Source: Parasphingorhabdus cellanae
GTDB lineage: Bacteria; Pseudomonadota; Alphaproteobacteria; Sphingomonadales; Sphingomonadaceae
DNA length: 64,000 bases
Direction of reading: 5' to 3'
Assembly (NCBI RefSeq): GCF_017498565.1
Contig: NZ_CP071794.1
Span: 1,364,001 to 1,428,000 of the forward strand
In this document: positions 8,437-18,653 of the stretch, one piece after another
Numbering within the stretch: position 1 is the stretch's first letter
Layout of the letters: every line of letters begins with the position of its first letter
The notes under the pieces: generated by a model
Database searches by the model: none
Told to the model about the DNA's origin: nothing
Seen by the model: the letters and a program-made list of their open reading frames with translations, nothing else
Program-made: the position numbers and the translations under genes

Positions 8437-9587
8437 TAATCTCGGAAAATCTGTTCTTCATCGGGAATGATAATCGTCGCCACCATCTTCTCATCATTTT
8501 CACTATGCGTGAGCAAGGCAGCAGCAGGTCCATATAGAGCGGCCAATCGTTCCCTGATATTGGAGAGCCCCGTTCCGGTGCCATCGGTTTTGGCGTCGCC
8601 AATCTCAATTCCGCCATCGTTGGTGACGACAAGTTTCAGGCGGTCAGCGTCCTTGCGTGCCGAGATAGTGACAGACACCGGCTGGCACGAGCGAGCAACA
8701 CCATGTTTGATCGCGTTTTCAACGAGCGGTTGAATAATCAATGCCGGAATTTTCCAGCTGCGCACATCATTATCGATATGCACATTGAAAGACAGGCGCT
8801 TGGGAAAACGAACCTGCTCAATCTCAAGATAGCGGACTTGCTGGGCGATTTCCTGTTCCACCGTAATCATATCGCCGTCTTCATCATTGAGGACAGAACG
8901 CATATAGTCCGCCAGGCCGTCTACAAGATGTTCCGCCTGACTGTTTTTATTGTCGATGATCAGACTGCTGACAGAGTTTAAAGCGTTAAAGACAAAATGC
9001 GGGTTTAACTGATAACGCAACGCACGCATTTCGCTCTCACGCGTCACGCGTTCCAGATTCCGGCTATGAATCAAAGCCGCCTGTGTCTTGCGGCTATTGG
9101 CCATCGCCAGATAAAGCCCGCCCCAGCCGACCAATATCAGATAGTCAACAAAGGCTGTGTCAAAAAAATGAGACAGTGCCATATCCAACGGAAGATCGTG
9201 ATTGGCGCTGATATGCGCCAGTATCGGAGTTGGAAAAGCCAATATCAAATCCGTCAAATAGGCGATGGCGATCGCCAGAAATATGGTCGGTATCGTCAAA
9301 ATCAATACGGCGCGGGCCGTACGATCGCCAACTAGAATTAAGCATCGATATAGCGCCCAAGTTACGGTCACTGAAATCACGGCAGTTATCAGATAAGCTA
9401 TAAGCGAATGGCTATGGTGTGGCGCTCCCCAAAGCATCGCTCTTAGCGCATTGACCATGAAATAGGCTGTCCAAATGCCAAAGATACTTTTCATCGCGAG
9501 ATCAATATTAATCGGGAATATCCGATGCCAAAAAGGCGAAACTTTGGGCGATAGATTGTCTACGACAGGGATCAATCTCGTCGCCAC
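8427..9587 (-). CDS. LytS/AlgZ-type sensor histidine kinase
   Basis: 386 residues. Four to five N-terminal membrane helices (about 25-170) are followed by the His_kinase domain of the LytS family: LRYQLNPHFVFNALNSVSSLI with the phospho-acceptor His, then a HATPase domain (PLVENAIKHGV, TGTGLSNIRERLAALYG). It is the partner of the overlapping LytTR regulator downstream. The sensed signal is unknown; there is no separate sensory domain beyond the membrane helices. Confidence 0.92.
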   Translation of the reverse strand: MATRLIPVVDNLSPKVSPFWHRIFPINIDLAMKSIFGIWTAYFMVNALRAMLWGAPHHSHSLIAYLITAVISVTVTWALYRCLILVGDRTARAVLILTIPTIFLAIAIAYLTDLILAFPTPILAHISANHDLPLDMALSHFFDTAFVDYLILVGWGGLYLAMANSRKTQAALIHSRNLERVTRESEMRALRYQLNPHFVFNALNSVSSLIIDNKNSQAEHLVDGLADYMRSVLNDEDGDMITVEQEIAQQVRYLEIEQVRFPKRLSFNVHIDNDVRSWKIPALIIQPLVENAIKHGVARSCQPVSVTISARKDADRLKLVVTNDGGIEIGDAKTDGTGTGLSNIRERLAALYGPAAALLTHSENDEKMVATIIIPDEEQIFRDYCL

Positions 9588-9593
9588 AATAGC

Positions 9594-10841
9594 TTACTCC
9601 GAAACTGCTTCTGATGCGGACTGATCGTTTTGGTCTTCCTCGGTTGTTAAAGCCGGCGTGCGGTTCAAGCCCCTTTCGGTTCGCCAGTAAGTTGCAAAGC
9701 TGGCCAACCAATGGCTACCGGCATAATGCGGTGTGCGAACGGATTGCTCACCGGCATCTCCGTGCAATTTTGCTGAAGCCAGCAGCGCCGCTTTTCGCGC
9801 ATCGCCTTCCGGCAGAGCCGTCGCTATGCCTTCCAATGCCCATGCGCGCGACAGGTTCACACCATCCAGATGAACAAGTTTGCCATCAGTGGGATCATTG
9901 ACAATACCGACCGCCAGCCATTCGGCGCTGCCGTCTGTCGGTATGTTCGGCAAAAAGGCGGTCAGCCAATCGGCAAATTCTGTCGCGGGCATAATCCGCC
10001 GCATCAAATCTGCTTCCATCAGACAGGGAGAGAGAAAATCTTCGCCGGACGGCTCGTAGGCAATTGGACAATCACGATCCTCGCGATGGAAGCCCATGCT
10101 CTTATCCGTAATCAATTTTGTCATCTCGTCATCGCCGCTAATCCGCGCCCAATCGAGAAACAGACCAAAAGCAAAAGCAGACTGATTATGGGTGCCGAGC
10201 CGGATCGGATAAGCAAGCTTGGGCACCCATGTGCTGATCCGGTCTTTCACGATCGATTCCAGAGGCTTTAGTTCGTTTAGCCAAGTTTGTGCCTGCTCCG
10301 CCTTCGCACCGTCACCCGCCGCGATTTCGGTCAGTTCAGCGGTCAACTGCAAAAACCAGGCAAGTCCATAAGGCCGCTCAAAAGAAGCCCGGCCTTCGCC
10401 ATTGAAATAAGCAACCTCTCCGGCAATTTTGTCGGATGTGAAATTATTGGCCAGCGCTGCGGCAATCTCATTTTCCATTTCCGGCACAGAACCATTGCCC
10501 CACAATCTGGTCAGTAACCAGTGACCGTGCACTGCGCTGTGCCAGTCAAAACATCCGTAAAATACAGGCGTAAGCCGAACCGGTTCCTGCACATCACTGG
10601 CGCTGGTCATCACATGGCTGATTTTATTGGGATATTGTTTGTTCACGCAATCCAGGGCGATCCGGGCATAGGCATGTTCCGGCTTGCGCGGTGATTGCGC
10701 GTTTTCCGCGGGATCAGGCGCAATATTTTTACGTTCGAAATAGCTCTGCTCGGACGTACTTCTCTGTCCTTCATCATCGCTTACCGAACAGGATGATATC
10801 ATCATCGTCATTACCGAAAGAATAGTTAAGCGCACTAACAT
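9594..10841 (-). CDS. DUF2891 family lipoprotein
   Basis: 415 residues from the ATG at 10841, which has GGGGAG at good spacing; the longer in-frame start at 11015 would add non-coding-looking sequence and overlap the divergent gene. The N-terminus is a lipoprotein signal (VMTMMISSCSVS). The body is DUF2891: ALDCVNKQYPNKISH...FYGCFDWHSAVHGHWLLTRLW, EGRASFERPYGLAWFLQL, and PHYAGSHWLASFATY. Composition suggests an alpha/alpha-barrel fold with a His/Trp-rich cleft like a glycosidase. It ends 6 bp upstream of the LytS-like kinase gene and could be co-transcribed with it. Function is unknown. Confidence 0.85.
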   Translation of the reverse strand: MLVRLTILSVMTMMISSCSVSDDEGQRSTSEQSYFERKNIAPDPAENAQSPRKPEHAYARIALDCVNKQYPNKISHVMTSASDVQEPVRLTPVFYGCFDWHSAVHGHWLLTRLWGNGSVPEMENEIAAALANNFTSDKIAGEVAYFNGEGRASFERPYGLAWFLQLTAELTEIAAGDGAKAEQAQTWLNELKPLESIVKDRISTWVPKLAYPIRLGTHNQSAFAFGLFLDWARISGDDEMTKLITDKSMGFHREDRDCPIAYEPSGEDFLSPCLMEADLMRRIMPATEFADWLTAFLPNIPTDGSAEWLAVGIVNDPTDGKLVHLDGVNLSRAWALEGIATALPEGDARKAALLASAKLHGDAGEQSVRTPHYAGSHWLASFATYWRTERGLNRTPALTTEEDQNDQSASEAVSE

Positions 10842-10880
10842 ATATTGCTCCCCAAAAAGCATTTCTAGCATAGAGAGGAA

Positions 10881-12311
10881 TTGACCGGATGGCAAAACGC
10901 TATAGGGCAAATATTCGATAGATTTTTGCCGTTTTCTGTCAACATATTCATTTTTCAGGATCATATTATCGCCAGCCAGCCCGCAATATTTCTTACCGGC
11001 AGTCCGATGCGGCATATTACGGTGATGACATTGACGGCAAGCATCGGTTTGCTGACGATGTTCATCGTCGATTTTGTCGATCTGTTATATATCGCACAGC
11101 TCGGCGACAGCGCGCTGACTGCGGCTATGGGCTTTGCCGCCACGATCCTGTTTTTCGGAACCGCTTTCAATATCGGCCTTATGATCGCAGCCAGCGCCTT
11201 GGCAGCGCGGAAAATCGGCCAAGGTGATACCGCCTATGCCCGGCGATATCTTACCAACATCTTGGCGCTGAGCATGATGCTCATCATCCCGCTGGCGATT
11301 ATTTTCTTTATCTTCGCGCCGCAAATATTGGATCTTGCCGGCGCAACCGGAACGGCAAAAGACGCCGCGATCGGCTATATCCGCATCGTAGCCCCATTCA
11401 TGCCATTTAGCGTAACAGCTATGGTCTGTTCCGGCTTTTTACGGGCCCACGGAGCAGCGCGGCGGGCGATGAATGTAACGCTAAGCATGGGCATTGCCAA
11501 TGCGATACTGGATCCGATTTTCATCTTTGGTTTTGGCCTTGGTGTCAACGGCGCCGCTATGGCCACAGCTTGTGCAGCCATTGTTTCATCGATCCTCGCT
11601 GTCGTACCTATCATCAGGCATTATGGCGGATTTCAAAGGATTTCATCGGTCCTGTTCAAAGAGGATTTAAAGCCGGTTATGGCGATCCTGTTGCCTGCAA
11701 TCATGACCAATGTTGCAACCCCGGTAGGCGGCTTTATCTCCTATCGTTTCATCGCCAGCTATCCCGATGAAATCATTGCTGGTTTTGCGGTTATGGGACG
11801 GGTCGTTCCGGTCGCCTTTTGCCTGTTATTTTCCCTTTCAGGTGCCGTTGGACCGATTATCGGACAGAATTTCGGGGCCCTGCAATTTGACCGTATCCGT
11901 CTGACCATCCAGCAAGCCATGGGCTTTGCGCTCGGCTATACATTGCTGGTCTGGCCGCTTTTGTTCCTGCTCCAGGGTCCGATCAGCGATGTTTTCAATT
12001 TGCAAGGCGAAGGACGCGATGTGTTCTGGCTTTTTGCTGTCTATCTGACTCCGCTATTTTTCTTCAACGGCATATTGTTCATCTCCAATGCGGCATGCAA
12101 CAACCTGGAACGCCCTACCTGGTCGATGGTGATGAACTGGTTGCGCAACACATTGGGGATATACCCCTTTCTGTTGGTTGGGGGAGCGCTTTACGGCCTG
12201 CCCGGTATTGTCATCGGGCCGGCTATAGGCGGCGTGCTATTTGGCATTATCGGCTATGGCATTACTCGGTATTTGGTAAACGTGCAGGAAGCGAATCACA
12301 TTTCCAGCTAG
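10881..12311 (+). CDS. MATE-family multidrug / Na+ (H+) antiporter
   Basis: About 476 residues with twelve predicted helices. The MATE hallmark FLTGSPMRHITVMTLTASIGLLTMFIVDFVDLLYIAQLGDSALTAAMGFA begins at about residue 38. It exports cationic drugs or metabolites in exchange for Na+ or H+. The start is uncertain: a TTG at 10881 follows AGAGAGGAA closely, while family alignments would begin nearer 10960, where no good ATG exists. It is divergent from the DUF2891 gene and shares about 40 bp of promoter. Confidence 0.9.
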   Translation: MTGWQNAIGQIFDRFLPFSVNIFIFQDHIIASQPAIFLTGSPMRHITVMTLTASIGLLTMFIVDFVDLLYIAQLGDSALTAAMGFAATILFFGTAFNIGLMIAASALAARKIGQGDTAYARRYLTNILALSMMLIIPLAIIFFIFAPQILDLAGATGTAKDAAIGYIRIVAPFMPFSVTAMVCSGFLRAHGAARRAMNVTLSMGIANAILDPIFIFGFGLGVNGAAMATACAAIVSSILAVVPIIRHYGGFQRISSVLFKEDLKPVMAILLPAIMTNVATPVGGFISYRFIASYPDEIIAGFAVMGRVVPVAFCLLFSLSGAVGPIIGQNFGALQFDRIRLTIQQAMGFALGYTLLVWPLLFLLQGPISDVFNLQGEGRDVFWLFAVYLTPLFFFNGILFISNAACNNLERPTWSMVMNWLRNTLGIYPFLLVGGALYGLPGIVIGPAIGGVLFGIIGYGITRYLVNVQEANHISS

Positions 12312-12531
12312 GGTCGCCAATTGGCAGTTTTTCATGAAGACCTTGCCCAATCGGCCGCTCATTTTCTCCGATTTCTTGGGTCCGGCATCTGGTAGGCGGC
12401 AGAATTGCTGCGTTAACCATTTAACACCCGGCGGCGCCCCGTCCCATCTTGAAACAGCCTGATTTTGGCCAGCGATACCTGCTGAAAAAGACTGTATTTC
12501 CGTCGCTTCCGGCCCGGATGGGCTTTTTCAG

Positions 12532-13911
12532 GTGTGTCGACCAATTACAGATCGTGTTCCTCCTCCCTACGTGCCGCAGCTCAGCAGTGGTGATTCAGCC
12601 GTTGCTGGACCGTCAGGATATGCTTTTTCGCCATCGCCTGAACCCGCTCAAACGCGAATTGTTGCGGAACAGAAACCGGCGCCAAAACAGACAAACTTCG
12701 TTACGCCGGACACCGATGTAACCCAACCACAGCCTGCAATAACTGGTCGCCTGCCGCGCTGGTTGATGCTAAATGTCCGTGAACGGATATTGCTGGGCCT
12801 GTTGATTTTTAGCCTCATCATGGTCCCTGCCACGATACCGCAAGCCAGTCTTGATGCGCAGCCAAATAATCCAAGCGACCCCAACTTGCAGCCAGTCGAA
12901 CGCGCCGAAGAAAATTTCGCGGGCTCGGCATTTTACTTTATCGATCCCGGCTATGCGATCCCGCAAAATTACGGGGACCTCGCCATTGATCCGCTGGCCG
13001 AACAAGGCAGTAACGAAATTGACGGGTTACTCACGGATAGTGACGGTTCCGCTGCCAGCCGCGATCAAACCGCCTCCGCACATCTGATCCACCCTGTTGC
13101 CTTCCGGGCCTCGCTGACGGACAATAGTCGGGCACTCCAATGCCTGACCTCGGCCATATATTATGAAGCCGGTCTTGAACCTGATGCGGGACAACGCGCC
13201 GTCGCACAGGTGGTGCTCAACCGGGTGCGCCATCCCAGCTATCCGCGTACCGTTTGCGGTGTGGTTTTTCAGGGCAGCGAACGGCGTACCGGATGTCAGT
13301 TTTCCTATACGTGCGATGGATCCTTGCGCCGCTCACCATCGAAATATCATTGGAATCGCGCTAAAAAAGTCGCTGCCTTGGCTCTATCCGGCAAGATCGC
13401 ATCGCCCGTTGGAACGGCAACACACTATCACACGACGGAAATTTACCCCTATTGGGCGCCCAGCCTGCGGTTCCTTGGCACTATCGGCGCGCACCGCTTT
13501 TATAGCTGGAAAGGCAGCGCTGGCAAAGCGACGGCGTTTAGTCAGGCCTATCGCGGCGGTGAACCCCTGCCTGCACCAAAACCGCGTAGATATGATCCGA
13601 GTCCCGCCACATCGCTCGACCCCATCGCATTGGAAAAAGCTTATGAAGCTGGACGGCGAAAGGCAGAAGCAGAAGCCGCGAAATCCGAGAAAGCAGCCGC
13701 AATCGCAGCCGACAATGCGCGCCGACACAGCTTGCCGGCTCCGACCAACAACGCCAGCGCACCCAAGACCTACCAAGCGCCCAGCTATAGCAAGCAAGCG
13801 CTGAAAAAGGGCGGAGAGGAAGCCTTTGCCGGTCAAAAATTGCCAAATGTCAGTCAAATCAAACCAGAATATCGTAATGCTGGCAGTTGGAAAACAAAAC
13901 CGGGCAGTTAG
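12532..13911 (+). CDS. SleB-type cell wall hydrolase
   Basis: About 459 residues from a GTG. A cytoplasmic proline-rich N-terminus precedes one membrane helix (RERILLGLLIFSLIMVPATI, about residues 83-103). The Hydrolase_2/SleB domain sits at about 200-330 (LTSAIYYEAGLEPDAGQRAVAQVVLNRVRHPSYPRTVCGVVFQG...CQFSYTCDG) with its catalytic Glu in YYEAG. A Lys/Ala-rich coiled tail ends the protein. SleB enzymes are lytic transglycosylases cleaving peptidoglycan; in sphingomonads they are anchored in the inner membrane and probably take part in wall remodelling. The GTG start is weakly supported. Confidence 0.88.
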   Translation: MCRPITDRVPPPYVPQLSSGDSAVAGPSGYAFSPSPEPAQTRIVAEQKPAPKQTNFVTPDTDVTQPQPAITGRLPRWLMLNVRERILLGLLIFSLIMVPATIPQASLDAQPNNPSDPNLQPVERAEENFAGSAFYFIDPGYAIPQNYGDLAIDPLAEQGSNEIDGLLTDSDGSAASRDQTASAHLIHPVAFRASLTDNSRALQCLTSAIYYEAGLEPDAGQRAVAQVVLNRVRHPSYPRTVCGVVFQGSERRTGCQFSYTCDGSLRRSPSKYHWNRAKKVAALALSGKIASPVGTATHYHTTEIYPYWAPSLRFLGTIGAHRFYSWKGSAGKATAFSQAYRGGEPLPAPKPRRYDPSPATSLDPIALEKAYEAGRRKAEAEAAKSEKAAAIAADNARRHSLPAPTNNASAPKTYQAPSYSKQALKKGGEEAFAGQKLPNVSQIKPEYRNAGSWKTKPGS

Positions 13912-14031
13912 TTCGCTCGACAAGGCAATTTGTTAGTTTCTGGCGCAACCAAACGGCGCTTTTGCTTGCCATTCCCCTTGAAACGAGCCTAAAGCCACCC
14001 GATTTTAAGTGAAAGATATTGGAGTGTGCTC

Positions 14032-15405
14032 ATGGCGACGAACTGGACGCCGAACGGTTGGAGAAATTTTGAAGGGCTGCAGATGCCTGATTATCCCGAT
14101 GCTGCAAAGCTCGCGGATACCGAACAGCTGCTTGGCACCTATCCGCCGTTGGTCTTCGCCGGTGAAGCGCGTAGCCTAAAAAAAGACTTGGCGGAAGTGG
14201 CAGAAGGCAAAGGCTTCCTGCTGCAAGGTGGTGATTGCGCCGAAAGTTTTGCCGAATTTCACCCCAATAATATTCGCGACACGTTCCGGGTCATCCTGCA
14301 AATGGCTGTGGTCTTAACTTACGCATCAAAAATGCCGATAGTGAAGCTGGGCCGCATGGCAGGGCAATTCGCCAAGCCGCGTTCTGCCCCGACCGAGACG
14401 CAAGATGGCGTCGAAATGCCCAGCTATCGCGGCGACATTATCAACGGCATCGAATTTGAAGAAGGCCGCCGTCAGCCCGATCCAGACCGGATGGTCCGCG
14501 CCTATAATCAGGCCGCGGCGACGCTCAATCTGCTGCGTGCTTTTTCAACTGGCGGTTATGCCAACCTGCAACAGGTGCATGGCTGGACCCATGATTTCAT
14601 GAGCCGCAGCCCGTGGGCCAAGAAATTCGAAGAAATGGCGGACCGTATCGGTGAAGCGCTCTCTTTCATGGAAGCGTGCGGGATCAATCCTGACACGGTG
14701 CCGCAACTTAAGGCGACTTCTTTCTACACCAGTCATGAAGCTTTGCTGCTGCCCTATGAAGAAGCATTGACGCGGCAGGATAGTCTGACCGGTGAATGGT
14801 ATGACACCAGCGCGCACTTCCTGTGGATTGGTGATCGCACCCGCTTTGAAGGATCCGCTCATGTCGAGTTTTTGCGCGGCATTGGCAACCCGATTGGTAT
14901 GAAATGCGGGCCATCGCTGAAGGCCGATGACTTGCTGAAAATGCTGGATACGCTGAACCCGGGACGGGAAGCTGGCCGGATTACGCTGATCTCACGTTTC
15001 GGACATGACAAGGTGGAAAGCGGCCTCGCGCCGCTCGTTCGCGCGGTTAAGCAAGAAGGTCATCCAGTTATCTGGTCCTGTGATCCGATGCACGGCAATG
15101 TTATCAAAGCGGATAGCGGCTATAAAACCCGCCCGTTTGAACGCATTCTTGCCGAGGTTCGCGGCTTCTTTGCCGTGCACCGCGCCGAAGGCACTTTTGC
15201 CGGCGGTATCCATTGCGAAATGACTGGCCAGAATGTCACGGAATGTACTGGCGGCGCTGTCGCTATTACCGACGCGGCGCTGGGTGATCGCTACCACACC
15301 CATTGCGATCCACGGCTCAATGCAGCGCAATCGTTGGAACTGGCTTTCCTTTTGGCAGAAATGCTCAATCAGGAACTGTCAGACCGTGCTCAGGAAGCTG
15401 CTTAA
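14032..15405 (+). CDS. aroG: Class II 3-deoxy-7-phosphoheptulonate (DAHP) synthase
   Basis: 457 residues from the ATG at 14032, preceded by GGAG with 7-base spacing (the GTG at 14026 is less likely). It joins phosphoenolpyruvate and erythrose-4-phosphate, the first step of the shikimate pathway. Class II plant/Mycobacterium-type marks: [35 protein letters not shown] (metal-binding Cys), [41 protein letters not shown], and [13 protein letters not shown] small membrane-protein gene follows immediately. Confidence 0.96.
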   Translation: MATNWTPNGWRNFEGLQMPDYPDAAKLADTEQLLGTYPPLVFAGEARSLKKDLAEVAEGKGFLLQGGDCAESFAEFHPNNIRDTFRVILQMAVVLTYASKMPIVKLGRMAGQFAKPRSAPTETQDGVEMPSYRGDIINGIEFEEGRRQPDPDRMVRAYNQAAATLNLLRAFSTGGYANLQQVHGWTHDFMSRSPWAKKFEEMADRIGEALSFMEACGINPDTVPQLKATSFYTSHEALLLPYEEALTRQDSLTGEWYDTSAHFLWIGDRTRFEGSAHVEFLRGIGNPIGMKCGPSLKADDLLKMLDTLNPGREAGRITLISRFGHDKVESGLAPLVRAVKQEGHPVIWSCDPMHGNVIKADSGYKTRPFERILAEVRGFFAVHRAEGTFAGGIHCEMTGQNVTECTGGAVAITDAALGDRYHTHCDPRLNAAQSLELAFLLAEMLNQELSDRAQEAA

Positions 15406-15471
15406 GACATGGCGGAGAAAATCAAGCCGGAACGCATGCGTCCGGAAGATTATGCGCAAGGAGGATCACCG

Positions 15472-15642
15472 ATGAGCAGAGGGGCCACCTATGTTCGCAA
15501 GGAAATTGTCAGCAAGGGCGTAGGCTTTGGCAGCGCGCTGGCCATTGCGATCAGTTTTACGACCCACAATTCGATTATCTGGGCGATCATCCACGGTTTT
15601 CTTTCGTGGCTTTACGTCATCTACTATGTACTGACGCGTTAA
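15472..15642 (+). CDS. Small single-helix membrane protein
   Basis: 56 residues (MSRGATYVRKEIVSKGVGFGSALAIAISFTTHN...YYVLTR) with one or two hydrophobic segments and a basic N-terminus. The start at 15472 is chosen because AAGGAGG stands 7 bases before it. An in-frame ATG at 15409, just after the aroG stop, would give 77 residues. The gene sits 66 bp (or 3 bp) after aroG and is probably in its transcript. I do not recognise a named family; similar short proteins occur in sphingomonads. Confidence 0.7.
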   Translation: MSRGATYVRKEIVSKGVGFGSALAIAISFTTHNSIIWAIIHGFLSWLYVIYYVLTR

Positions 15643-15743
15643 GGCGAGAGTGCAATATGGCGATGATAACAGTCTATTATCGTGACATTTCAGAGCTTTC
15701 CCTTTATTGATACACACGGTTACTAATGAACCTGGGGATTGCT

Positions 15744-16295
15744 ATGCACCGCTTTGCCATCTTGATGATACCGATAATGGCTATCACCGCCAGTTGCAGC
15801 GGCCCGATAGAAACCCGCATTCAAACCCAGGCCGCATCGACACTACCCGCGCAAACACAATATAGCTTTTCAGCAAAGCCCGAACAAAATAACAAAACCT
15901 ATGACCAGGCGCGCGAATTGGTCGCTGACGCCCTGTCAGCCAAGAATTTCGTGGCTGCCCAGCAAGCACCGGTGATGGTTCATATCGCCTTGGCTAACCG
16001 CACGGCTTCAATTGCAATGACAACCGGTGAGAAAGATCAGATCGATATAATCGCGCCGCAAAAAGAGCGTAAATTTCTGCAATCCTGCGATGATATAGAA
16101 CATCGCCTCACGCTTACGATGGTCGATGTGGCAGATGGCTCTACCCTATATTCCGGAACGGCGGCGGAATATCATTGCAAAGGCTCTTTGGAACAGTCTC
16201 TACCCTATCTGATCGATGGTGCGCTCTCTGGTCTGGGCGACGATCCAAGCCAGATACCGAATAAAATAACGCGCACGCGCGCTGGCATAGAATAG
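15744..16295 (+). CDS. Lipoprotein, DUF4136-like
   Basis: 183 residues from the ATG at 15744 (CTGGGGA upstream). The signal peptide ends in the lipobox ITASCSG. The mature part (YSFSAKPEQNNKTYDQARELVADALSAKNFVAAQQAPVMVHIALANR...) has the layout of DUF4136-type outer-membrane-associated lipoproteins: an N-terminal strand, a helix with ALxxxxF, then a conserved beta sheet ending in LDGALSGLGDDP-like sequence. Function is unknown. It converges on the CHASE2 kinase gene with a gap of only 8 bp. Confidence 0.72.
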   Translation: MHRFAILMIPIMAITASCSGPIETRIQTQAASTLPAQTQYSFSAKPEQNNKTYDQARELVADALSAKNFVAAQQAPVMVHIALANRTASIAMTTGEKDQIDIIAPQKERKFLQSCDDIEHRLTLTMVDVADGSTLYSGTAAEYHCKGSLEQSLPYLIDGALSGLGDDPSQIPNKITRTRAGIE

Positions 16296-16303
16296 CCAGC
16301 AAA

Positions 16304-18589
16304 TCATGCTGGTTCCACCGGATCCGGCGCAAGCGGAAGCAGAACCGTAAAACACGCACCGCTGTCTCTCATATTTTCTGCGCGGATCGTTCCGCCATGA
16401 CGCGCAATGACCGCGGCCACAAAATTCAATCCCAATCCAGCGCCTTTGACCGCGCCTTTGGAATCCAGGTCGTTGCTGGCAAATCGCTCGAACAAATGAT
16501 CCACCATATCCTCGGCAATACCGTTGCCCTGGTCGGCTATAGTTACCGATACAAAAAGCTGTTTATCGATGGCGATATTACGCAACTGGATCGTGATCTT
16601 ACTGTTATCCGGGCTATATTTGATTGCATTGTCGATCAGATTGGCGAAGGAGCGATAAAGGCTTGATGGCTCACCAATGATGAAGGCCCCATCGGTTTGG
16701 TCCTCGACGGAGGATTGAATGCCGCGCTGCTTGGCCAGTGGCCAAAGACTGTCATTTGCTTCGATCACGAGATCAGAAAGTAATATTTCCTCTCCCGAAA
16801 ACTCACTGGATTTAATTCTCGCCAAGCCAACGAAGTTATCCGCCAAGGCCAGCGTCCGCCGGGCGTGATTTTCTATTCGCCTATTGTCATCAGTCGCATC
16901 TTGACCATCCAACAGGGCAAGGATGGCGGCCTGCGGCGATCGCATATCGTGAGACAGAAGCTGCAACACTTCTTCGCGTTCCTGGGCAGCATTGGCAACC
17001 TCGGTGATATCAGCGAGATAGTGGATATGACCGCGCAGGTCTCCCTCATCAGACAAAACCCTCGCTCGGCGCATCGCGAAAACCTCGTCATTCAGCGACG
17101 TGAAATCAACATAGTCATGTTCCCGTAAATTTTGGTCCAGCGCCAGATAATCTTTGACATCGTCCAAATCTTCCGGCGCGACAAAGCGTTTTAGCATATC
17201 GTCGAGCGCAAGATTCTGTGCACCATCTTCAACACCAGTCTGGGCCAGCTTGTTGACGAATTTCACTTTGCCGTCGAGATCGGTGATAAACATCGGATCA
17301 GGTAAATTGGTCAGCGCATCGGAAATGAACCGCCGCAAATCGCGGACATGTTTGATGGCGTGGGCCAGTTCTTCGGCCTGTTCCGTGACCAAATCGACCG
17401 GGCCAAGCGGCGCCTGTAAAACCGGAATATCGGGCGTGTCCGACCGATAGTTTTTCAGCTCATCGTCCATGAAATCACTGGTCGCCTGCAGCCGTCGCCA
17501 GCCCCAGACCGGATAAACAAGCGCCAACCCAACCAATGCAGCACCCGGCGCAAACCAAATGCGGAGCGACAGCAAGATTGCACTCGCCGCCAATATGCAG
17601 ATCACCAGTCCGACCGAAACAAAAATCGTTGTCCGCGGCCGCCAGCGCCAAAAGCCGATCAACAATATCCATGTCGGGATTAGCGACAATGCGATTTGCG
17701 TGGGAACAGAAACCGGCGTGATGAAGTTGTCTTCTCTAATATCATTCAGCAGGTTGGCCATAATCTCTACACCCGCCATGGTACCGCCGTCGCCGAGCGG
17801 AACCGGATGCTGGTCACCCAAACCCTGTGCCGTTGCCCCTACCAGGATGATTTTGTCCTTTAGAAACGCCCCAGGCATCTCGCCATTTGCGACAGCCGCA
17901 TAAGAAACCTGAGCAAAGGTCCCCCGGTCCGCATAGGGCATGAGCAGCGGTTTCTGGCAATCAGGACGGCGGCTAAAGGCCGGCGAAATGCCACCATTGA
18001 TGCTGCGATAAACCTGTTCCATCAAATGCGGCCAGGTTACCTCCATACTGGTGGCGGGATCCGCTATTCCCCGGAAACAAAGCGACGTTCGGCGAACGAC
18101 CCCATCGCGATCAAACAGCAAATTGACGTGGCCAATTGCACTCGCCGCTTGCTTCAGCGGTGCAATTGGCTCCTTGATATCAAAGTCAGCGCCATTGCTT
18201 CCGGGAAAAACGAAATGCAACGGCAGCAGCAGATTCTCGTTTTTTGCGGCTGCATCAGCAAGCGCCATATCTTCCGCGCTATCACCGGGCTCACTCAACA
18301 ATAGATCAAAGGCGATCGCTTTTGGGTCGGCATCAGCCAATAATGCCAAGAGCTCGGCATGACGATCCCGCGACCAAGGCCATTTGCCAAAGGCTGCCAG
18401 ACTATCTTCGTCAATGGCTATAATTAAAACGTCATCTGGTGCCGCCGGTCGGTCATATTCCGAGAGCTGGTCGTAAAGCAGGTTGTCGAAATTTGCGAGA
18501 CTGTTCCAATAGATTAGACCGGTAACGATCAGCGAGGCCGCCAAAGCCACACCGGCCCATTCAATCCCCAGACGACGGCGTAGTTTCAT
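16304..18589 (-). CDS. CHASE2-domain sensor histidine kinase
   Basis: 761 residues in domain order: N-terminal membrane helix; extracytoplasmic CHASE2 domain (about 35-310, with LLIAIDEDSLAAFGKWPWSRDRHAELL); three membrane helices (about 315-385); a PAS-like segment (PDPMFITDLDGKVKFVN); HisKA (QLLSHDMRSPQAAIL with the phospho-His); and HATPase (NLIDNAIKYSPDNS, GLGLNFVAAVIARHGG). It is the last gene of a three-gene unit with an OmpR regulator and a LysM-FecR protein. The CHASE2 domain presumably senses a periplasmic signal. Confidence 0.93.
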   Translation of the reverse strand: MKLRRRLGIEWAGVALAASLIVTGLIYWNSLANFDNLLYDQLSEYDRPAAPDDVLIIAIDEDSLAAFGKWPWSRDRHAELLALLADADPKAIAFDLLLSEPGDSAEDMALADAAAKNENLLLPLHFVFPGSNGADFDIKEPIAPLKQAASAIGHVNLLFDRDGVVRRTSLCFRGIADPATSMEVTWPHLMEQVYRSINGGISPAFSRRPDCQKPLLMPYADRGTFAQVSYAAVANGEMPGAFLKDKIILVGATAQGLGDQHPVPLGDGGTMAGVEIMANLLNDIREDNFITPVSVPTQIALSLIPTWILLIGFWRWRPRTTIFVSVGLVICILAASAILLSLRIWFAPGAALVGLALVYPVWGWRRLQATSDFMDDELKNYRSDTPDIPVLQAPLGPVDLVTEQAEELAHAIKHVRDLRRFISDALTNLPDPMFITDLDGKVKFVNKLAQTGVEDGAQNLALDDMLKRFVAPEDLDDVKDYLALDQNLREHDYVDFTSLNDEVFAMRRARVLSDEGDLRGHIHYLADITEVANAAQEREEVLQLLSHDMRSPQAAILALLDGQDATDDNRRIENHARRTLALADNFVGLARIKSSEFSGEEILLSDLVIEANDSLWPLAKQRGIQSSVEDQTDGAFIIGEPSSLYRSFANLIDNAIKYSPDNSKITIQLRNIAIDKQLFVSVTIADQGNGIAEDMVDHLFERFASNDLDSKGAVKGAGLGLNFVAAVIARHGGTIRAENMRDSGACFTVLLPLAPDPVEPA

Positions 18590-18653
18590 AGATCGTCGGC
18601 TCTCCTAAATCGGACTATAGAAAGGGCCTCCATCGACCCTTGCGATTAAGCGC

